From the NCBI GenBank assembly GCA_934182605.1, contig CAKPRQ010000012.1:1-39076 (forward strand): DNA of 39,076 nucleotides, written 5' to 3'. Under the pieces are notes generated by a model. It was not told the origin of the DNA, did not search any database, and saw nothing but the letters and a program-made list of their open reading frames with translations. The translations under genes and the position numbers were made by a program. The first letter of the stretch is position 1. Each line of letters opens with the position of its first letter. Origin of the DNA: an uncultured Clostridia bacterium. Its GTDB lineage: Bacteria > Bacillota > Clostridia > TANB77 > CAG-508. Shown here one piece after another: positions 35,080 through 39,076 of the stretch.

Positions 35080-36303
35080 ATGAAGAGTAATAAAGGTATA
35101 ACGTTAGTTGCGTTAATAATAACAGTAGTAATAATGTTAATATTAGCAGGGGTAGCAATAGGTTCAGTGACAGGCGATGGATTATTTAGTAAAACTAGAG
35201 ATGCAGTAGGAGCATATGAAAATGCAACAAGAACAGAAGCAGAACAAATACAAACATTGATGAATGAAATAAATAATTACCTAACAGGGGGAAATGGTGG
35301 AGAAGGAACCGATACAACAGCTCCAACAACTGCAACAATAGAAAGTAGTAATGTAGAAGAGACAACATTTACATTAACAGCAACAGGAGCAGATGGAGAA
35401 AGTGGAATAGCAAAATATGAATTTTATATTAATAACACATTAGAAAATACTGTAACAACGACAGAAGAAACCGCAACATATGATGTAAGTGGAAAAACAG
35501 CAGGTACAAGTTATACTTGTAAAGTAATAGTATATGATAATGCAGGAAATTCTAAAGAAAGTAGTGAGATAACTGTAACGACTAAGACAGCAGGGGTAGA
35601 TCCAGAAACAGTAGCGAAAATAGGAGATTTTGTAAATTATAGTGTAGAAGTGGATAGTAATGGAAATGGAACTATTGAAGAAGGTGAAACTTATGATAAA
35701 TGGAGAATATTAGATTTTGATAATAATGGACATATGGAGATAGTATGCTATAATGGACCAATTAAAAAATTTAGTGGGAAATCAGATTATTGTAATGCAA
35801 TACGAATATTAAATGACGCATCAGCACCATATAAAAATGGAACATATGGATATAGTGCAAGACATTTAGGAAGTAACCCAAGTAGTCCAAGTAGTTATGC
35901 AACGATATCAACAAGTTATGTTAAATTTTATAAAGTCTATTATAGCTCAACATCTAAACCAACAACTAATTTAGCATATTTAGAGCAAACTCACCACGAA
36001 ACTGATAAAAATGCATTAGCAACATTTAGTGGCACAAACAAATTGTCTGGCAGTTATAGTTGGCTGGCTTCCCGCTTGGTGTATGTTGACTCTAGAGCTT
36101 CTGGCTTCTGCGTGCGCCACGTGAACTCCGACGGCATCGAGAACCACAACTACCTCTATTACGCGTTTTCGGACGGCACCGAGCAGGCGTCTAGCCACAG
36201 TAATGTCGCCTTGGCTCCTGTAGTCTCTCTACAATCTGGAATCAAAGCAATTCCTGGTAGTGGAAACGGAAGCGAGGGCAACCCATGGAGGTTAACGCTC
36301 TAA
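35080..36303 (+). CDS. prepilin-like surface protein, DGR target 2
   Basis: 407 residues. N-terminal prepilin-type leader (KGITLVALIITVVIMLILAG; Gly-type cleavage site, but Ala/Val where Glu5 is usual). Then a short helix, a Gly-rich linker (~70-78), an FN3/Ig-like domain (~80-168, TTFTLTATGADGESGI), a Ca-binding-type loop (VDSNGNGTIEEGETYDKW) and the variable C-type-lectin/FGE-like domain (~205-405) ending ALAPVVSLQSGIKAIPGSG. The hypervariable stretch is codons 333-376. An AAAAGGGAAG site precedes the ATG. It is the complete counterpart of the partial gene at 2-1156 but lacks the Hint extension. The protein is likely exported and displayed on a pilus-like fibre or membrane. Confidence 0.85.
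   Translation: MKSNKGITLVALIITVVIMLILAGVAIGSVTGDGLFSKTRDAVGAYENATRTEAEQIQTLMNEINNYLTGGNGGEGTDTTAPTTATIESSNVEETTFTLTATGADGESGIAKYEFYINNTLENTVTTTEETATYDVSGKTAGTSYTCKVIVYDNAGNSKESSEITVTTKTAGVDPETVAKIGDFVNYSVEVDSNGNGTIEEGETYDKWRILDFDNNGHMEIVCYNGPIKKFSGKSDYCNAIRILNDASAPYKNGTYGYSARHLGSNPSSPSSYATISTSYVKFYKVYYSSTSKPTTNLAYLEQTHHETDKNALATFSGTNKLSGSYSWLASRLVYVDSRASGFCVRHVNSDGIENHNYLYYAFSDGTEQASSHSNVALAPVVSLQSGIKAIPGSGNGSEGNPWRLTL
36076..36207 (+). other. DGR variable region 2 (VR2)
   Basis: 132-nt GC-rich block homologous to 215-346. About 40 substitutions plus one codon gain (aat gtc versus att), with 33 of 40 at codon positions 1 or 2. Sharply bounded by conserved CTGGCTTCCCGC and GCCTTGGC(T/C)CCTGTAGTC. 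A small hairpin (GGTGG AAA CCGCC, 36306-36318) follows the gene stop, which recalls the hairpin downstream of known DGR target sites. Confidence 0.75.
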
Positions 36304-36400
36304 AGTGGTGGAAACCGCCTAGTGCTTACTATCCGACACTTTTGATATTCTCCTAGAGTACTAAGGATTTTAAAGTAAAAAATATATACCAGTAGTTGAT

Positions 36401-36447
36401 AAAAAGTATCGATTTAGCCAATATAATAATTGGTTTCGATACTTTTT
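36401..36447 (-). terminator. transposase terminator (copy 2)
   Basis: Perfect version of the copy 1 hairpin: AAAAAGTATCGA pairs with TCGATACTTTTT, inner CCAAT/ATTGG. Confidence 0.65.
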
Positions 36448-36548
36448 ATGTAATCTATAACAAATCGTATAACAAAATTATGAAAAATAACCAAACACAA
36501 ATAAACTATTTTTAAAAATAGCTTTACATAAAATATAAAAATATAAAT

Positions 36549-37706
36549 TTAAACATCAGTTATAACAAAATTCATCCAAAGAGGAAAATTATGATACGAA
36601 TTAACTAAAATATTAAAAATAGTAAGACCAGTATTAAATAAAGAAATAATTCTTTCTCTATTTTTTATACCCTTTTTCTTAGAATTATGTATTTTTAAGT
36701 AATTTGGCACAGAATTTTTACGATGAGAGTAAATGCTACCAATGGAAGTAAGCCAAAGTATAGCAATACAAACAAGAGTAAATAAAGTAGTAAACGCAGT
36801 AATATTACGTACTTTGGAATTTTCAAGATAAAAGCCATTAGATTTACAATTTTTAAAAATAAATTCTATAGAGCCAAACCTGTAACCATAGTGCTTTATG
36901 GCATCTTGAACATTTCCATTAGTAAGAATATAAAAAGGTTCTTTATGATTTTTAGATTTACTAATAACAAGTTTAGTAGGATATTTAAATTCAGTAATGC
37001 GAACACTTTCAAAGTATTTAGATTTACTATAAACAGGTTCAATATCAGAAATATATTTTATTAAATCAGCATCTTCGTAATTATCAATTTCAATAAGGAT
37101 ATTAGTTTTAGTTCTAATGCAATAAATATCACCCAGTGCATTAATATGTTCTGAAATTTCTCGAAAATTAAATCACCTATCAGCTAAAAAAATTAACTTA
37201 CAATCTTTATTAGCAAATAAATTATGAATATAAGAGATACCTTCTTTAATTAAAGAAAGAGAAAAAGCTTCAGGAGAATTATTTCCAGGAAAACATCTAA
37301 AAAACAGAGGGATTACTTGTTTACCAATTCTTAAAGAAAGCAGAAAAACAGTAAAAGAAGACTTACAAAACATATGGTCAAAAGAAATATAAACATTTTT
37401 ATTTTTAAGAGTGTATTTATCAATAATGTGAGAAATAACAGAATTATAAAAAGAATATTGATTAAATTTATCATTATTAAGAAAACGTTCAAGTTTTCTA
37501 GTAATAGATGAAAGTTGAATGTCAGAAAAATGAGTGTGTAGTTTTTTAGCAATATCAGAAGTAACAACAGATTCAGCAGAAATCATGGAAGGAATGATAG
37601 AAGAAATCATATTAAGATGAGGCTTAGAAATATTAGTAATAATATTTTTGAAAAAAAAAGATAAATTACTTGAAATTTCAGTACTTTTATTATATAATTT
37701 TAGCAT
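36549..37706 (-). pseudogene. IS4-type DDE transposase with in-frame TGA (copy 2)
   Basis: Same 386-codon frame as copy 1, from ATG 37706 to TAA 36549. The only interruption is TGA at 37173-37175, directly after LADR and before FNFREI, at the second catalytic Asp motif. Upstream (37711-37777) the same promoter, TTGCAA-N17-TAAAAT, and the same RBS-hiding inverted repeat are present. Presence of the same TGA in both copies means it predates the last transposition or conversion. Confidence 0.75.
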
Positions 37707-37710
37707 AAAG

Positions 37711-37777
37711 AACAACCTTTCTTTTGTATGATTTTGAGTATATATCATATTTTAGCAGAAAGGTTGTTTTTTTGCAA
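37711..37777 (-). promoter_or_regulatory. transposase promoter and RBS-sequestering inverted repeat (copy 2)
   Basis: Same arrangement as 3646-3712: AACAACCTTTCT and AGAAAGGTTGTT arms, with TTGCAA/TAAAAT on the minus strand. Confidence 0.55.
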
Positions 37778-38029
37778 TTTATTTTTTAGATATGATAATA
37801 TATTTCTAATATATAAAAAACGTTCTATAAAGAAGTGTCGGGTAGTAAGGTTTATGGTATAGTCCGCTTTGTTCTTTATAGTATCATAAAGATACAAAAA
37901 TTTTAGGATGATTTAATGTTAGTTATTAAATTTTAATTATATCAGTTACTAAATTTTCACTTGCTATTTGGGCATATATATAGTAAAATATAGTATAGAA
38001 GAAAAGAGAAAGAAAGTGGGGAATGAAAG

Positions 38030-39076
38030 ATGAATAAAACTAGACCAGTACCAGTAGGAATAGATAATTTTAAAAGAGTAATAGAAGAAGGATATTGTTA
38101 TGTAGATAAAACAGATTTAATAGAAGATGTTTTAACAAGAGGAGCTATAGTAAACCTATTTCCGCGTCCAAGAAGATTTGGAAAAACATTAACAATAAGC
38201 ATGTTAGATAATTACTTTAATATAAAGAAAAGAGAAGAGAATAAAGACTTGTTTAAAGGGTTAAAAGTAGAAAGTGCTGATGAAAAATCAAGAGAAACAC
38301 AAGGTAAATATCCCGTTATAAGTTTAAACTTAAAAAGTGTAAAAGATACAACATGGGATAGAGAATATTTTTTATTGAAGGAAACCGTTGCTAATTTATA
38401 CAGAGAGAATAAAGAAGTTATGGAAATTTTAGATGAAAAAGAAAAAGAAAATTATTTAAATATAATAAATCAGACAGCTGTAGAAGGTGTTTATGTTTTA
38501 TCATTAAAAAACTTATCTAAATATTTATACAAGTATTACAAACAACCAGTAATAATCCTAATAGATGAATACGATGCACCAATAGAGAACGGCTTTATAA
38601 ACGGATTTTATGACGATGTAATAAATTTTATGCGTAACTTTTTTGGGGAAGCATTAAAAACAAACGATTATCTTAAATTTGCATGCATGACAGGAATATT
38701 AAGAGTATCAAAAGAAAGTATATTTAGTGGATTAAACAATCTTGAAATATATTCTATTTTAGATAAACAATATAGTGAGTATTTTGGATTTTTGCCAGAA
38801 GAAGTAGATATGCTTTTAGAAGAGTATATTAAAGAAAATCAAGAAATTAGTAAAGAAGAAATAAAAAAATGGTATGATGGTTATAGTTTTGCAGGAACAG
38901 AAATATATAATCCATGGAGCATATTAAATGCTTTAAAAAGGGAAGAAATAAAACCATATTGGGTAAATACAGGAGGAACATCACTATTAGAAGTAATGTT
39001 AAAAAATGCAGAAGGTGATGTAAAAAAAGACTTAGAAGATTTAATGCAAGGTAAAACTATAGAAATAAATTTAAAC
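38030..39076 (+). CDS. AAA-ATPase-like/PD-(D/E)XK-type protein (3' end outside window)
   Basis: 349 codons are open to the window edge. N-terminal AAA-ATPase-like domain (PF09820-type): PVGIDNFKRVIEEGYCYVDKTDLI, the P-loop-like FPRPRRFGKTLTISML, Walker B VIILIDEYDAPIENGF, then ACMTGILRVSKESIFSGLNN, IKKWYDGYSF, IYNPWSILNALK and YWVNTGG. Complete members have ~520-560 residues with a C-terminal PD-(D/E)XK domain. They are very numerous in gut Clostridia and Bacteroidetes, often in mobile regions; function unproven. ATG 38030 follows GTGGGG. Confidence 0.88.
   Translation, partial: MNKTRPVPVGIDNFKRVIEEGYCYVDKTDLIEDVLTRGAIVNLFPRPRRFGKTLTISMLDNYFNIKKREENKDLFKGLKVESADEKSRETQGKYPVISLNLKSVKDTTWDREYFLLKETVANLYRENKEVMEILDEKEKENYLNIINQTAVEGVYVLSLKNLSKYLYKYYKQPVIILIDEYDAPIENGFINGFYDDVINFMRNFFGEALKTNDYLKFACMTGILRVSKESIFSGLNNLEIYSILDKQYSEYFGFLPEEVDMLLEEYIKENQEISKEEIKKWYDGYSFAGTEIYNPWSILNALKREEIKPYWVNTGGTSLLEVMLKNAEGDVKKDLEDLMQGKTIEINLN

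Larger units (their letters stand above)
36323..37851 (-). mobile_element. IS4-family-type insertion sequence, copy 2
   Basis: Same element and orientation as 2258-3786, with ends CTTACTATCCGACACTT and AAGTGTCGGGTAGTAAG. The inserted left end is ~20 nt after the stop of the prepilin-like gene. Nearly identical to copy 1 apart from the outer left ~60 nt, a hairpin compensation and one base near the right end. Confidence 0.85.

Overview
The window is about 39 kb of very AT-rich, low-GC Firmicute DNA. Sporulation genes (spoIIE, spmA, spmB, CotF-like coat proteins), a single-membrane wall-synthesis set (mreBCD, PBP2, murA) and strong GGAGG-type ribosome sites point to an uncultured spore-forming Clostridia, probably gut-type. 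I cannot name a genus. TAA and TAG end almost every gene. TTG and GTG starts are frequent, and one gene appears to use an ATA/ATT start.

Left accessory region (1-7520). The window opens inside a surface protein whose GC-rich segment (215-346) is a diversity-generating retroelement (DGR) variable region. This protein continues into an Ig-like domain and a self-processing Hint domain. Downstream lie a truncated ISNCY-type transposase, a full IS4-type element, a GC-rich hairpin, a MutS-like DGR accessory gene with an early stop, an avd gene and a C-terminal scrap of reverse transcriptase. About 1.7 kb of decayed, almost pure A/T sequence follows. The template repeat and the catalytic reverse transcriptase are not present. 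After two tRNA-Ser genes comes a compact type III toxin-antitoxin locus: promoter, three 37-38 nt RNA repeats, terminator, and a short ToxN/AbiQ-like toxin. It is flanked by 38-bp direct copies of the tRNA terminator.

Core region (7586-35000). radC-mreB-mreC-mreD-PBP2-minC form the elongation and shape cluster. A YhcG/DUF1016 nuclease, a small minus-strand sporulation-type cluster, a BIG2/dockerin-like secreted protein, spoIIE, a WG-repeat protein, an unknown tail-anchored protein, two coat proteins, an M23 peptidase, a VTT membrane protein and tatD follow. Next come tRNA-Arg, a frameshifted transglutaminase-like protein, spmA, a twice-frameshifted spmB, a YycJ-like metallo-hydrolase, murA, a GDT1/UPF0016 exporter, a YkvI-like transporter, a DUF5711-like protein, CvpA and a radical SAM protein. 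Two copies of an 80-84 bp palindromic intergenic element sit at 10753 and 15399. Their stems show compensatory base changes.

Right accessory region (35080-39076). A prepilin-like surface protein carries a second DGR variable region (36076-36207). It is followed directly by a second, near-identical IS4 copy and then by a partial AAA-ATPase/PD-(D/E)XK-type gene that runs off the end.

The most interesting system is the pair of DGR-diversified, prepilin/Hint-type surface proteins about 35 kb apart. They differ by about 40 substitutions in 132 nt, mostly at codon positions 1 and 2, while their flanks are almost identical. The adjacent retroelement is decayed, so diversification would have to be supplied in trans or is now fossil.
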